21,154 nucleotides of DNA from Planctomycetota bacterium (GCA_024277285.1 JAJRVM010000070.1:1-21154); one strand, 5' to 3'; shown: positions 7,411 through 15,378, numbered from the stretch's first letter. Made by a program: numbers and translations. The notes: a model not told the origin generated them from the letters alone.

Positions 7411-7440
7411 GACCGCTAATGAACGGTCATCGACGCTGAT
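7411..7440 (+). repeat. Short repeat R7 (GACCGCTRATGAAC)
   Basis: GACCGCTAATGAACG followed by CGACGCTGAT resembles 13132-13161 and 18093-18122, which share GACCGCTGATGAAC and an ending close to CGCTAAT. This copy is the most diverged. No coding or promoter role is evident. Confidence 0.55.
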
Positions 7441-7505
7441 GAAAAGACGCTCCGCGGTCGGCGTGACGAGTCGGTTGTGGTTTGAACTGCGTGAACCGCT
7501 TCAAG

Positions 7506-7975
7506 TCATTGTTTCGTCTCGAAAACAACATGCCAGCGAAGCTGACCGGTTGACTTCGGATCGATCGTCACGCGCACCGCTGGTCCGTCCTGAGTGCAGG
7601 TGACCCGCGCCGCCCTCGACGGTGGCCGCGGCAACGTGCCAGGAAGCTCCCTTGCCCGGCACGATCACTCGCAATTCGTACGGATCGTCCGCCACAACAA
7701 GACTCACACCGCTGAGCGTCCGCTTGCCGGTATCCCATTTTTCTTCGAGCACATCGACGATGCCCTGCGTAATGTGGCGCGACGTACTGACCAATTGCGG
7801 TCGCTCCAATTGCGCGTAAATCGAAACAACTTTGCAAGATGCGGCGGGCAATTCGTGCCGCAACGTGCCGGTGAAAGGCGATACGAAACGGTCGGCCCAA
7901 TAGTCAAAACCGACGTACTGGCCCTTCGGATCCAAGCCGAGTTTCTCCAGTGGGTCGCCATTCACGCCTGCCTCC
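7506..7975 (-). pseudogene. Broken C-terminal fragment of an alpha-galactosidase-like glycosidase
   Basis: The minus strand encodes GLDPKGQYVGFDYWADRF, TGTLRHELPAASCKV, STSRHITQGIVDVLEEKWD and DPYELRVIVP. This is typical of the C-terminal beta domain of melibiase-type (GH27/GH36-like) glycosidases; the family is recalled, not searched. The catalytic barrel is absent: the homologous part begins near 7960, exactly where repeat R8 (7964-7978) lies. Near 7605-7620 the frame breaks. The original frame ends in low-quality sequence, whereas the next frame continues VTCTQDGPAVRVTI and WHVVFETKQ with a stop at 7506-7508. The fragment is therefore both truncated and frameshifted. A 180-codon open frame here (7501-8043) is a fusion of repeat, fragment and out-of-frame tail. 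Confidence 0.7.
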
Positions 7976-7978
7976 GTT
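7964..7978 (+). repeat. Repeat R8, copy 1
   Basis: ACGCCTGCCTCCGTT, followed by a diverged TTGGATAGATCACGCC. It is a perfect 15-base inverted match to 8056-8070 and a direct match to 20670-20684. It marks the truncated edge of the glycosidase fragment. Confidence 0.75.
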
Positions 7979-8040
7979 TTGGATAGATCACGCCCGGCTG
8001 CAGTCGCGTTGTCGCGTTCCAGTTGGGCCAGCGATGCTGG

Positions 8041-8070
8041 CACGTGTCATACCAGAACGGAGGCAGGCGT
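8041..8070 (-). repeat. Repeat R8, copy 2
   Basis: On the minus strand it reads ACGCCTGCCTCCGTT, then CTGGTATGACACGTG, matching 20670-20699 closely (ATGGTATGACACGTA there). With copy 1 it forms an inverted repeat with a 77-base loop. Confidence 0.75.
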
Positions 8071-8215
8071 CGTTCTTTACCGCGAAGCGCACCCTGGGAA
8101 AACCTTGTCATTGCCAGGAGGCGGTGGCCAGTTGAAAACATGGCCTTGACAGGTTCCAATCATGGCATCAGCTGTAATGGGCCCCAAAAACTGGGCAACC
8201 TGTCTTGCGCGGATT

Positions 8216-8232
8216 GAATATCGAATATCGAG
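8216..8232 (+). repeat. Short repeat R6 (GAATATCGAATATCGAG)
   Basis: The identical 17-mer is at 20757-20773, and near-identical inverted copies are at 15364-15378 and 15660-15675. It is itself two copies of GAATATC. Intergenic, 36 bases downstream of a minus-strand stop codon. Confidence 0.75.
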
Positions 8233-8267
8233 CAGGCATCTTCTTGGTTTGGGAAACGTTCCCGATC

Positions 8268-9266
8268 CTATCTGAGTATCTCTGCAAGGTATTTCCGCGC
8301 GCGATTAATCTCACCAGTGACCGCCGCAGTGTTATCGAGGATCGGAATACCGCGAGGCACCGGGTGCATGAATATTTCGGTCCAACCCTGGTAGTTGATA
8401 TCGCCCAACGCGCTCATCAACGGCGCGAAATCAAGCTTGCCGCGTCCTGGCATCTGCAACAGCTCTTGCTCTTTGGGCAACTTCTTCATGCACCCCAAAC
8501 CATGTTGCCAGGCGTAGAACATCGCAATCGCATCGCCAAGCGAGCGGATCAAGTCAGCCAACAACTTCTCGCGTTGCGGCAAGTGATAGGGGGCCAACGC
8601 CACCGCCAGGTGCGAAGACGGCCGAAGTTCGGCAAGCCACTTGAGCGAGTCGGGGGATTCGATCAAGTTGTTCCCGTGGTTTTCGATCGCGATCGTCACT
8701 CCCATTTCCTCGGCCACCGCCAAGTGCGGTTTCATCTTTTCGATGAATGCGGCCACCGCCGTCTTCAACTCCTTGCCCTTGAGTCCTCTCGGGCCGCTGC
8801 CACCGGTAACCATGGTGCGACAACCGAGACGTTGAGCCAGCCGCATCTCATTTTGCAAACCAAACGGCCCAAGCTTGTATTGAGTGATACAACCGAGTGA
8901 AACGTGGTGCTTGCGCAACAACTGCGTGAAACGCGTTTCCCCCATCTCCGCGAGCTGTTCGCGTTGATTGCCGTGCACTTTCGGCCAGATATCGAGCGTT
9001 ACCGCCCCAATCTTAGACACCTCCGGCACGATCTCGCTGAGCGGTGTGTAACCATACATGCATGACCCGAGGATATAACGCAGTTCGAGTTTGGGTTTTG
9101 ACTCGGCAGGTGTCGGGGCCGCTCCGAGCACCGCCCCAGCCAAGGTACCGGTTGCGGCCATGCAAAACGTACGGCGATCTACCGGACCGGCAGATTTCGC
9201 ATTCTCCCCGTATGACGTCGATCGCCCGCATGTTGCCGATCGCCCGCCCGCCATTTCGTTCGCCAT
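8268..9266 (-). CDS. Sugar phosphate isomerase/epimerase-like TIM barrel, exported
   Basis: A 332-residue xylose-isomerase-like TIM-barrel protein (AP endonuclease 2 superfamily). The N terminus has a Tat-like signal (VDRRTFCMAATGTLAGAVLG), suggesting export. The barrel runs from about residue 57 (LELRYILGSCMYG) to the end. Probable metal or sugar ligands occur in VTIAIENHGNNLIESPDS (Glu and His), and in the C-terminal part YQGWTEIFMHP (Glu, His). Related proteins isomerise, epimerise or dehydrate keto sugars. The start at 9266 follows ACGGAGCATCTGCG; the open frame reaches 9332 but without a ribosome-binding site. It is monocistronic. Its substrate is unknown, though the two Gfo/Idh and two DUF1080 genes nearby suggest keto-sugar metabolism. 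Confidence 0.88.
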   Translation of the reverse strand: MANEMAGGRSATCGRSTSYGENAKSAGPVDRRTFCMAATGTLAGAVLGAAPTPAESKPKLELRYILGSCMYGYTPLSEIVPEVSKIGAVTLDIWPKVHGNQREQLAEMGETRFTQLLRKHHVSLGCITQYKLGPFGLQNEMRLAQRLGCRTMVTGGSGPRGLKGKELKTAVAAFIEKMKPHLAVAEEMGVTIAIENHGNNLIESPDSLKWLAELRPSSHLAVALAPYHLPQREKLLADLIRSLGDAIAMFYAWQHGLGCMKKLPKEQELLQMPGRGKLDFAPLMSALGDINYQGWTEIFMHPVPRGIPILDNTAAVTGEINRARKYLAEILR

Positions 9267-10238
9267 CGCAGATGCTCCGTTTTGACTGCCCACACCTGAT
9301 TCCGCACAACGCTCAGCCAATTCCAGCCACAACCAACAGGCAGTTGTGATCCCCGCAATGCTCCTTTATCCTCTACAGCCCTCACGCTCGGCAGGATCAT
9401 TACCGCGGCAATGCGGGCCAGCCCCGATCATTTCTAACAAGCGATTCTTCCGGTGGGAAGTAGGGGAATGCACGGTCATCGCCCCGCCCGCCAACAACGA
9501 ACGCCGCTTTACAAGCCGCTAAGAACGCGACAACGGCTGCCGTTAGGCCGCAACGCGACTACGCGCCACTCAAGTGACAGCAAACCGTCATCTTCCGCGC
9601 CGACAACGCCGAGCGACTCGCGGCGGCTCTCGGTAAGATGGGACGTGAGCACTTCTATTGCACGCACATCACGCGGCGCAGATCAAAATAGCTCCCTGTT
9701 ACCGCGAGCTCGATCTTGCTAAACTGGATCGCTTGAAGGAGTGTTGTCTATCGAGTCGCTTTGGCGAGTCGCTAGATGATGAGAACCGCCTTCGCCCACA
9801 ACACCGGATGTGTTGCCATTTGGCTATTGGGCATTCCTGCCTGGATGAGTGCGGCATTGCCGTTGCCACCGACGGTGTTCCTGCCGGTGTCATCGACCGA
9901 GTCCTTGCCATACCTGATATGGCTATCGACGGGGTCATCGACAATCCAGACTCCGCATCGCGAAAACAAACACTTCCACACCGTTTGCCTTCTTCGCGAC
10001 GCATCCACGCTCAGACCGTAGCTGGTAACGGCAAACGGCTGTTAACGGCGAAGACGACCCGCTCTCAAGGAATTCCGGCGGTCTGTGATAGGCGGGCTGC
10101 CAAAGAACCTGCGCCGTAATCCGCTACCGCAATATTCCCTGAAATCTCGTCGCTGGCGGGCCGCACACGGGGAAAACTCGGGCTGGGGTTTTGCGCAGCA
10201 GCTAACCAGATTTTTTCTACGCACCAGGAGCTTGTTGC
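9267..10238. other. 970-bp spacer without a convincing gene
   Basis: Several frames of 80-150 codons are open on both strands between 9453 and 10119, but they overlap one another and none shows a family motif or good ribosome-binding site. Short protein-like stretches occur in different plus-strand frames (for example QTVIFRADNAERLAAALGK near 9585-9640 and CYRELDLAKLDRLKECC near 9699-9750). This would fit a decayed gene. No recognised repeat family of this window occurs here, which is unusual for its long spacers. Confidence 0.4.
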
Positions 10239-11759
10239 ATGTCCGAAGTGAAAACAATGAATCGCTGGCTAGTGGTAGTCGGCGCGCTGTTGATTCAACT
10301 CTGCTTGGGCGCCATCTATGCGTGGTCGGTCTTCACGCCCGGGTTAACCGCGGAACAGCCGATGGACTTCGCCAATATCTATACGGCCCGTCAACTGGGA
10401 ATCGAGCAGGCGACGTATGACGAAATGAGCGCCAGCTTGAAGGCCCCGCAGGGAAAACTGAAAGAGGCAACTGCCAGGCTCAAAGGAGCAATCGACGCTG
10501 CAGATAAGAAGACGTTTGGCGATGAAAAGCAAGCGATTGTCGAAGAAATTAACGGGATCGTCGGGAAATACGTACCTGAAGAGAACATCAAGAACCTGGA
10601 ATACCACTTCTCCAAATTCCAAAGCCAGGCGATTTTCTCCGTTGGCCTGGTCTTCTTTGCAATCGTCATGGTCCTGGCCGGCCGCCTGATGCCGAAGATC
10701 GGACCGCGCGCTCTGGCAGCCTTGGGCGGACTAGTTCTTGGTGCGGGCTATGTGCTGGCCGGACTCTTCGGCGAACACGATTTCATCAAACACCTTTTCT
10801 TCATCGGCATTATCGGTGGTTCCGGAATCGGGCTGGCTTACGTCGTACCGATTGCGGTCGCCATGCGGTGGTTCCCAGACAAGAAGGGCTTGATCACCGG
10901 CCTGGCAGTCGCGGGATTCGGCTTTGGCGCCATGGGTTGGGTCAAGATTGCCGGCGCCTGGTTCGGCTTGATCGCACTGCTGGGCCTGCCGACCATCTTC
11001 ATTATCTATGGAGTCGCGTTTCTTGTGATCGTCGGCATCGGTTCGATCTGGATGGTCTTTCCGCCGGAAGGTTGGCTGCCTGAGGGCTGGACGCCACCCG
11101 AACCCAAATCGCAAGAGGTCGCTCCGGCTGCTGGCACGGTCGATTTCACGAGCAGCGCGATGCTGCGGACGCCCCAGTTCTATATGATTCTGCTCGTCTT
11201 CGCGTTTAGTGCCGGTGCCGGCCTGATGAGTATCGGCCTGATGAAGCTGTTTCCCACAAAAGCCCTGGTCGAAGGGGGAATGGATGCCATCGAGGCAAGC
11301 GCTATTGCCGGTACCGCCATGGCCGTGTTCTTCAGCTTGGCCAATGGCCTGGGGCGTATCGCCTGGGGCGCTATGAGCGACAAGCTGGGACGCAAAATGT
11401 CGATCGTCATCATGTGTGCGACACAGGGCGTTTTCGTGCTGCTGTTCACCACGATGGCGGGAAGTACCTGGACATTGTATCTGGGCGCGACCTTGATCGG
11501 CTTCAACTTCGGCGGCAATTTTGCACTGTTCCCAACCATTACCGCAGACACGTTCGGTGCCAAATATGTTGGCCAGAACTACGGCTGGGTCTTCCTCGCC
11601 TACGGCGTTGGCGGTGTGCTTGGTCCCATTATGGGTGGCAAACTCGGTGACATGGGCAACTTCCCACTGGCGTTCACCATCTGCGGTGTCCTCTGCATCG
11701 TCGCTGCCGTAATCGCGGCCATGGTGAAACCGGCCCAACATCCGGCCACTGCCAAGTAG
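10239..11759 (+). CDS. OFA-family MFS transporter with enlarged first loop
   Basis: A 506-residue major-facilitator transporter of the oxalate/formate antiporter (OFA) type. Helix 1 carries the family signature (NRWLVVVGALLIQLCLGAIYAWSVFTPGL, residues 8-36). Others are FSVGLVFFAIVMVLAGRL, the glycine-rich helices FIGIIGGSGIGLAYVVPIAV and GLITGLAVAGFGFGAMGW, and the second-half signature NGLGRIAWGAMSDKLGRK. Between helix 1 and helix 2 (about residues 38-126) there is a charged, probably helical segment of about 90 residues, where typical OFA proteins have a short loop. It should lie outside the membrane. The start at 10239 follows CCAGGAGCTTGTTGC; an ATG at 10257 is less well placed. Substrate is unknown, with small carboxylates the family default. 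A hairpin at 11782-11807 lies after the stop. Confidence 0.9.
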   Translation: MSEVKTMNRWLVVVGALLIQLCLGAIYAWSVFTPGLTAEQPMDFANIYTARQLGIEQATYDEMSASLKAPQGKLKEATARLKGAIDAADKKTFGDEKQAIVEEINGIVGKYVPEENIKNLEYHFSKFQSQAIFSVGLVFFAIVMVLAGRLMPKIGPRALAALGGLVLGAGYVLAGLFGEHDFIKHLFFIGIIGGSGIGLAYVVPIAVAMRWFPDKKGLITGLAVAGFGFGAMGWVKIAGAWFGLIALLGLPTIFIIYGVAFLVIVGIGSIWMVFPPEGWLPEGWTPPEPKSQEVAPAAGTVDFTSSAMLRTPQFYMILLVFAFSAGAGLMSIGLMKLFPTKALVEGGMDAIEASAIAGTAMAVFFSLANGLGRIAWGAMSDKLGRKMSIVIMCATQGVFVLLFTTMAGSTWTLYLGATLIGFNFGGNFALFPTITADTFGAKYVGQNYGWVFLAYGVGGVLGPIMGGKLGDMGNFPLAFTICGVLCIVAAVIAAMVKPAQHPATAK

Positions 11760-11781
11760 CCTGCGATTCGACCCAACAAAC

Positions 11782-11807
11782 GGTGTGTGCCAACCAGGGC
11801 ACGCACC
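11782..11807 (+). terminator. Hairpin downstream of the MFS gene
   Basis: Arms GGTGTGTGCC (11782-11791) and GGCACGCACC (11798-11807) form a ten-pair stem with one G-T pair around a six-base loop. It starts 23 bases after the stop codon. There is no T tract, so intrinsic termination is uncertain. Confidence 0.45.
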
Positions 11808-11849
11808 CCAAGCAACAGCGCGGCGGGCGAGGAAACGTCGGCCAAGACT

Positions 11850-11954
11850 CTAGGCTTCGTCTCAAAACTCGTATTTACCACCTTGCGTTGCGCGTAATCT
11901 GCTGAAAATGGCATGGCTTTGCCGCGCGAAAAGACGTTTTGAGACAAAGCCTAG
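11850..11954. mobile_element. MITE-like element, 105 bp, CTAG at both ends
   Basis: The ends are near-perfect inverted repeats: CTAGGCTTCGTCTCAAAAC at 11850-11868 and GTTTTGAGACAAAGCCTAG at 11936-11954 (18 of 19 pair). The 67-base centre has no open frame. CTAG at each end could be a duplicated target or part of the repeat. This matches a non-autonomous derivative of an insertion sequence with GGCTTTGTCTCAAAA-type ends (IS5-like ends are my best guess). The right edge is 22 bases upstream of the start codon of the dehydrogenase gene, so the element occupies that gene's promoter region. Confidence 0.7.
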
Positions 11955-11975
11955 CTTTCCGGAGTGCGTTCCATC

Positions 11976-13055
11976 ATGCGTGGCCTGACCTTTGAAGGGA
12001 TCGAAACGGTTGTCTACCACGACGACTTGCCGGAACCCGTTATCGAGCAACCTGGTGATGTCATCGTATCGGTGCTACGCGCGGGAATTTGCGGGTCGGA
12101 TCTGCATCAGTTTCACGGCCGCGAACCGGTTGGCGCGGGCATGATTCCGGGCCACGAATTTGTCGGCCAAGTGGTCGCGGTCGGCAAGCAGGTCAGCACG
12201 ATCGCGATAGGCGACCGCGTCTTTAGCCCATTCACCACCTGCTGTGGCCACTGTTTCTTCTGCCAACATGGACTCAGCGCCCGCTGTGACGCGTGGCAGT
12301 TCTTCGGCTACCGTCCACCCGCGGGTGTTGACGATCAAGGTCGCGGGCTACCCGGCGCCCAAGCCGAGCTGATCCGTGTTCCGCTGGCCGACACCACGTT
12401 GGTCAAACTGCCTGGGACGATTTCAATCGAACAGGCCATGTTGTTGGGCGACAATTTCTCGACCGGTTTTTACTGCGCCGACCAGGGCAACGTTCAGCAC
12501 GATGGAATCACGGTGATATTGGGCTGTGGCGCCGTCGGCTTATCCGCCGTCGTCGCAGCACAATTCCTGGGCGCCGCAAATGTCGTCGCAATCGATGGTG
12601 TGGCATCCCGGCGACGACGAGCGGCGGAGGTAGGAGCGCAGGTCACCACGCCTGAACACGCATTCGAGCTGATCCAGAAATTGGCAAGCCCCACCGGCTG
12701 CGGCGGTGCGGACAGCGTGCTCGAAGCGGTTGGCACACCGGCAGCTCAACAGTTAGCGTTCCAACTGGTGCGACCCGGCGGTGTCATTTCGGCGGTCGGC
12801 ATGCACACCGCCCCACACTTCGCCTTCTCGCCCGAGGATGCCTATAACCGCAATGTGACCTACCGCGCCGGCCGCTGCCCAGTTCGTTCCTACCTAGATC
12901 GTCTAGTCCCCGCCGTCGAGTCGGGGACGCTCACCATCCCCGTCGCGCAGATTGTTACGCACGCTCAGTTCCCTTTGGCCGCCGGTGCGGAGGCCTATCA
13001 GCGATTCAGTCGCCGCGAAGAAGATTGCGTCAAGATCTTGCTGGACCCGACGTAA
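11976..13055 (+). CDS. Zinc-dependent medium-chain alcohol dehydrogenase
   Basis: A 359-residue medium-chain dehydrogenase/reductase that should oxidise an alcohol or polyol with NAD(P). The catalytic zinc site is seen in AGICGSDLHQFHG and the GHE of IPGHEFVGQVV. A structural zinc lobe follows with four Cys in CGHCFFCQHGLSARC. The Rossmann glycine motif is GCGAVGLSAVVAAQFLGA, followed by Asp in VVAIDGV. Length is normal for the family. The ATG at 11976 is chosen behind CCGGAGTGCG; a GTG at 11964 in the same frame overlaps that site. The MITE-like element lies directly upstream. The stop codon is inside a tandem 15-base repeat (13041-13085). The substrate cannot be named. Confidence 0.93.
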   Translation: MRGLTFEGIETVVYHDDLPEPVIEQPGDVIVSVLRAGICGSDLHQFHGREPVGAGMIPGHEFVGQVVAVGKQVSTIAIGDRVFSPFTTCCGHCFFCQHGLSARCDAWQFFGYRPPAGVDDQGRGLPGAQAELIRVPLADTTLVKLPGTISIEQAMLLGDNFSTGFYCADQGNVQHDGITVILGCGAVGLSAVVAAQFLGAANVVAIDGVASRRRRAAEVGAQVTTPEHAFELIQKLASPTGCGGADSVLEAVGTPAAQQLAFQLVRPGGVISAVGMHTAPHFAFSPEDAYNRNVTYRAGRCPVRSYLDRLVPAVESGTLTIPVAQIVTHAQFPLAAGAEAYQRFSRREEDCVKILLDPT

Positions 13056-13094
13056 CTGAACCCGACGTAACTGAACCCGACGTAACTGAACCCG
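13041..13094 (+). repeat. Tandem 15-bp repeat across a stop codon
   Basis: CTGGACCCGACGTAA (13041-13055), then CTGAACCCGACGTAA at 13056-13070 and 13071-13085, then a partial CTGAACCCGA. Each unit is five codons in the dehydrogenase frame (Leu-Asx-Pro-Thr-stop), so the gene has three in-frame stop codons in succession. It looks like replication slippage of the last five codons. Confidence 0.95.
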
Positions 13095-13131
13095 ATGCAG
13101 ATGATGCGATGAACAGCACGCTGCAGGAGGG

Positions 13132-13161
13132 AGACCGCTGATGAACGCAGATAAACGCTAA
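13132..13161 (+). repeat. Short repeat R7, copy 2
   Basis: GACCGCTGATGAACGCAGAT then AAACGCTAAT. It shares GACCGCTGATGAAC and CGCTAAT with 18093-18122, and both are preceded by CAGGAGG and followed by a short GCCC-GCC-CGGGC-type hairpin (near 13170 and 18131). Confidence 0.75.
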
Positions 13162-13257
13162 TGGAAAAGGCCCGCCGCCGGGCTTGGCTCGACACGGAGC
13201 ACGGCTATTCAGCTCCGGCGTTCTCCTCTTTTTCTCGGCGAACGAACAACCGTCTTT

Positions 13258-13500
13258 CGTAACGGTTCACAAGCCAACTTTGCTCTGGTTTCTTCCGTGC
13301 CGAAGGCACAACTCTATACGAGCCCAGGGTACAGCCAATGCGAGTTTTTGCGAGCATTGGCGTAACCCTGGGTAACCTGCCCACACAACACCACACGCAA
13401 AAGCCCCAACGGGGCGGCCCTAACCTTCTTGGGACTGGAACAAAAGCAAGCACGAAGCAGCACCTGAAATGGCGTACGTAACCGTCGTCCATGCCCGTTG
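13258..13500 (+). repeat. Dispersed structured repeat R2b (composite)
   Basis: It matches 20812-20975 over header, hairpins and linker. Hairpin 1 is GTGCC-GAA-GGCAC. Hairpin 2 has outer arms CCCAGGGT (13323-13330) and ACCCTGGG (13365-13372) and inner arms CCAATGC (13335-13341) and GCATTGG (13354-13360). Hairpin 3 is GCCCC-AAC-GGGGC. After hairpin 3 the sequence becomes an inverted, diverged copy of the R1 header (compare ACGTACGCCATTTCAGGTGC on the minus strand with ACGTCGGCATTTCACATGTT in R1). It is therefore a mosaic of two repeat types. Confidence 0.85.
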
Positions 13501-13638
13501 TGTTCTTGGTGGTCCATAACAGGGAACGCAATCTCGTCTTCCCCGGGGGCACTCGACGCCACTGCGCGCCGCTAACTATACTAGTAGCCATGGAACTGCC
13601 CTCTCATTCAGCCCCCCCCTTTTTGGCTCGAGCCCAAC

Positions 13639-15102
13639 ATGACATACGCTATCTCGCTTCGTGCGATCCCCCAAACCGTCGCACTCATTCTCTTGGCCTG
13701 CACCGGCGCACGCAGTGCGGAATCGCAACCCGATTGGATCACGCTGTTCGATGGCCGGTCACTTGATGGCTGGCACGCATCGGAAAACAGTGACAGTTGG
13801 AGCGTCCAGGAAGGTTGCTTGGTGGCACATGGAAAACGGAGCCATTTGTTTTATGACGGTGCCGTCGCCAAGCACGATTTTCGCAACTTCGAACTGGAGG
13901 CGGAGATTAAGACAGCACCGGGTGCGAACAGCGGGATCTACTTCCATACTCGATACCAAGAAACCGGCTGGCCCGCCACCGGCTACGAAGTGCAGGTCAA
14001 CAACACGCACCGTGGCTCGGGCAACTATCGTGAACTAAAACGGACGGGCAGCTTGTATGCAGTCCGGAACATCTACCAGGCTTGCGCAAAGGACAACGCC
14101 TGGTTCCGCGTTCGCGTGAAAGTCGTTGGCAATCGTGTTCGTGTGTGGGTCAACGATTACCCGACCGTCGACTACCTGCAGCCAACCGATCCGATTCGTA
14201 ACAAACACAACCCGGGACGTCTGCTGGGGCACGGCACGTTCGCCCTCCAAGGACACGATCCTGACAGCCGCGTCGCATACCGTCGTATTGCAGTTCGCGT
14301 GTTGCCGGACGATGCCGACCCGAACTCGGAACCGCGTGCACCGGACGCGGGCTATGGGCTGACCGAGAACCTGATGGACAAGCTCGGTGGTGCCTACATA
14401 CCGGTCATCGACATGCACGTCCACTTGCGCGGTGGCATGACCGTCGAGAAAGCGATGGATCGCCAAGCCGTTACCGGGATCAACGTCGGCGTACTGCGCA
14501 ACTTGGGCGAAGGCTGGCCATTGGAAACCGACGATCAACTGCGCGCCTTCATCGACAGCGTCGACGACCGACCCGTCTTTGTGGGCGTCCAGGTAAACGA
14601 TCGTGATTGGCACAAGAAGCACTCGCCCGAGTTACTCAAGCGGCTCGACTATGTGCTGGCCGACACCATGATCATGCCGATGCCCAACGACAATAGCGCG
14701 CCGGTGAAACTGTTCCAGGCCGACAAATTCACCATTGACGATCCCGAGGCATGGATGAAGCGTTACGTGCAGCACAATCTTCGCGTGTTGGCCGAACCGG
14801 CTACAGTCCTGGCCAACCCCACCTGGCTGCCCGACTGCGTGGCCGACCAATACGACGCACTCTGGACCAACGCCCGAATGCGAACGATTATCCAAGCCGC
14901 CATCGATAACAACGTGGCGTTGGAAATCAACGCGGGCAGTGGCTATCCGCATGAACGTTTCATTCGCATGGCCAAGAAGATGGGTGCCAAATTCAGCTTC
15001 GGCTCGAACAACTTCGACGACCAGCCCCATGACATGTCACGCTGCCTCAAAGCCCTCGATAAGTACGGACTGACAAAAGCCGACATGTACGTGCCTGAGT
15101 AA
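13639..15102 (+). CDS. Secreted DUF1080 + metal-dependent hydrolase fusion
   Basis: A 487-residue protein with a cleavable-looking signal peptide (TVALILLACTGARSAE). A DUF1080 (3-keto-disaccharide hydrolase type, concanavalin-like) domain occupies about residues 31-218: WITLFDGRSLDGWHA, FELEAEIKTAPGANSGIYFH, YEVQVNN, GTFALQGHD. A linker follows, then a metal-dependent hydrolase-like barrel from about 253 with IDMHVHLRGG (His260, His262), NAGSGYPHERF and a terminal FSFGSNNFDDQPHD. The HxH and late Asp fit the amidohydrolase/PHP superfamily. The first domain should open 3-keto-glycosides; the role of the second is unknown. No strong ribosome-binding site precedes the ATG at 13639. Repeat R3b follows 13 bases after the stop. 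Confidence 0.87.
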   Translation: MTYAISLRAIPQTVALILLACTGARSAESQPDWITLFDGRSLDGWHASENSDSWSVQEGCLVAHGKRSHLFYDGAVAKHDFRNFELEAEIKTAPGANSGIYFHTRYQETGWPATGYEVQVNNTHRGSGNYRELKRTGSLYAVRNIYQACAKDNAWFRVRVKVVGNRVRVWVNDYPTVDYLQPTDPIRNKHNPGRLLGHGTFALQGHDPDSRVAYRRIAVRVLPDDADPNSEPRAPDAGYGLTENLMDKLGGAYIPVIDMHVHLRGGMTVEKAMDRQAVTGINVGVLRNLGEGWPLETDDQLRAFIDSVDDRPVFVGVQVNDRDWHKKHSPELLKRLDYVLADTMIMPMPNDNSAPVKLFQADKFTIDDPEAWMKRYVQHNLRVLAEPATVLANPTWLPDCVADQYDALWTNARMRTIIQAAIDNNVALEINAGSGYPHERFIRMAKKMGAKFSFGSNNFDDQPHDMSRCLKALDKYGLTKADMYVPE

Positions 15103-15115
15103 CACTCCACTTCGT

Positions 15116-15160
15116 GCGGCGTCGCGCGGCCGGCCCGAAGGGCCGGCGCTATGATAGCCC
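15116..15160 (+). repeat. Dispersed repeat R3b with hairpin
   Basis: A 45-base match to 234-278 (inverted) with one mismatch. The hairpin GCCGGCCC (15129-15136), loop GAA, GGGCCGGC (15140-15147) is perfect. It lies just after the DUF1080 fusion gene and could act as a transcript end although no T tract follows. Confidence 0.85.
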
Positions 15161-15363
15161 AGGTCGACGTGAGCCGTAGGCGAAGATAGGCCGTAACCGT
15201 TCACGCAGTTTAGGCCTAACGAGGGAAGAGATCCGCAGAATGTCGAAGGAAGACGTGAACGCTTCTGGTGCGCCTGCAGGCTTAGATCGACGGTGGTGAT
15301 AGTTGTCACGAACATGGCGATCCGTCTTTCCTTCTTGCCCGTTCATCATTCATCACTCGTTGT

Positions 15364-15378
15364 TCGATATTCGATATT
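15364..15378 (-). repeat. Short repeat R6, inverted copy
   Basis: TCGATATTCGATATT, the inverse of AATATCGAATATCGA at 8217 and 20758. It directly precedes R5, and a second inverted copy at 15660-15675 is also followed by TTCGCA. Confidence 0.7.

Noticed and set aside
10731..11741. 336-codon open frame antisense to the MFS gene
   Set aside because: It is the shadow of a high-GC gene: rich in His, Asp, Gln and Arg, with no family motif and no ribosome-binding site. The sense frame is a clear transporter.
13041..13094. Tandem repeat as a possible CRISPR array
   Set aside because: Units are 15 bases with no spacers and are in frame with a gene end, so it is a simple tandem duplication.
13205..13591. 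128-codon minus-strand frame across R2b
   Set aside because: It is made of repeat hairpins, is Cys/Arg/Trp-rich, and matches no part of the other R2 copies as a conserved frame.
14035..14622. 195-codon minus-strand frame inside the DUF1080 fusion gene
   Set aside because: Antisense shadow; the sense frame carries both domains without interruption.
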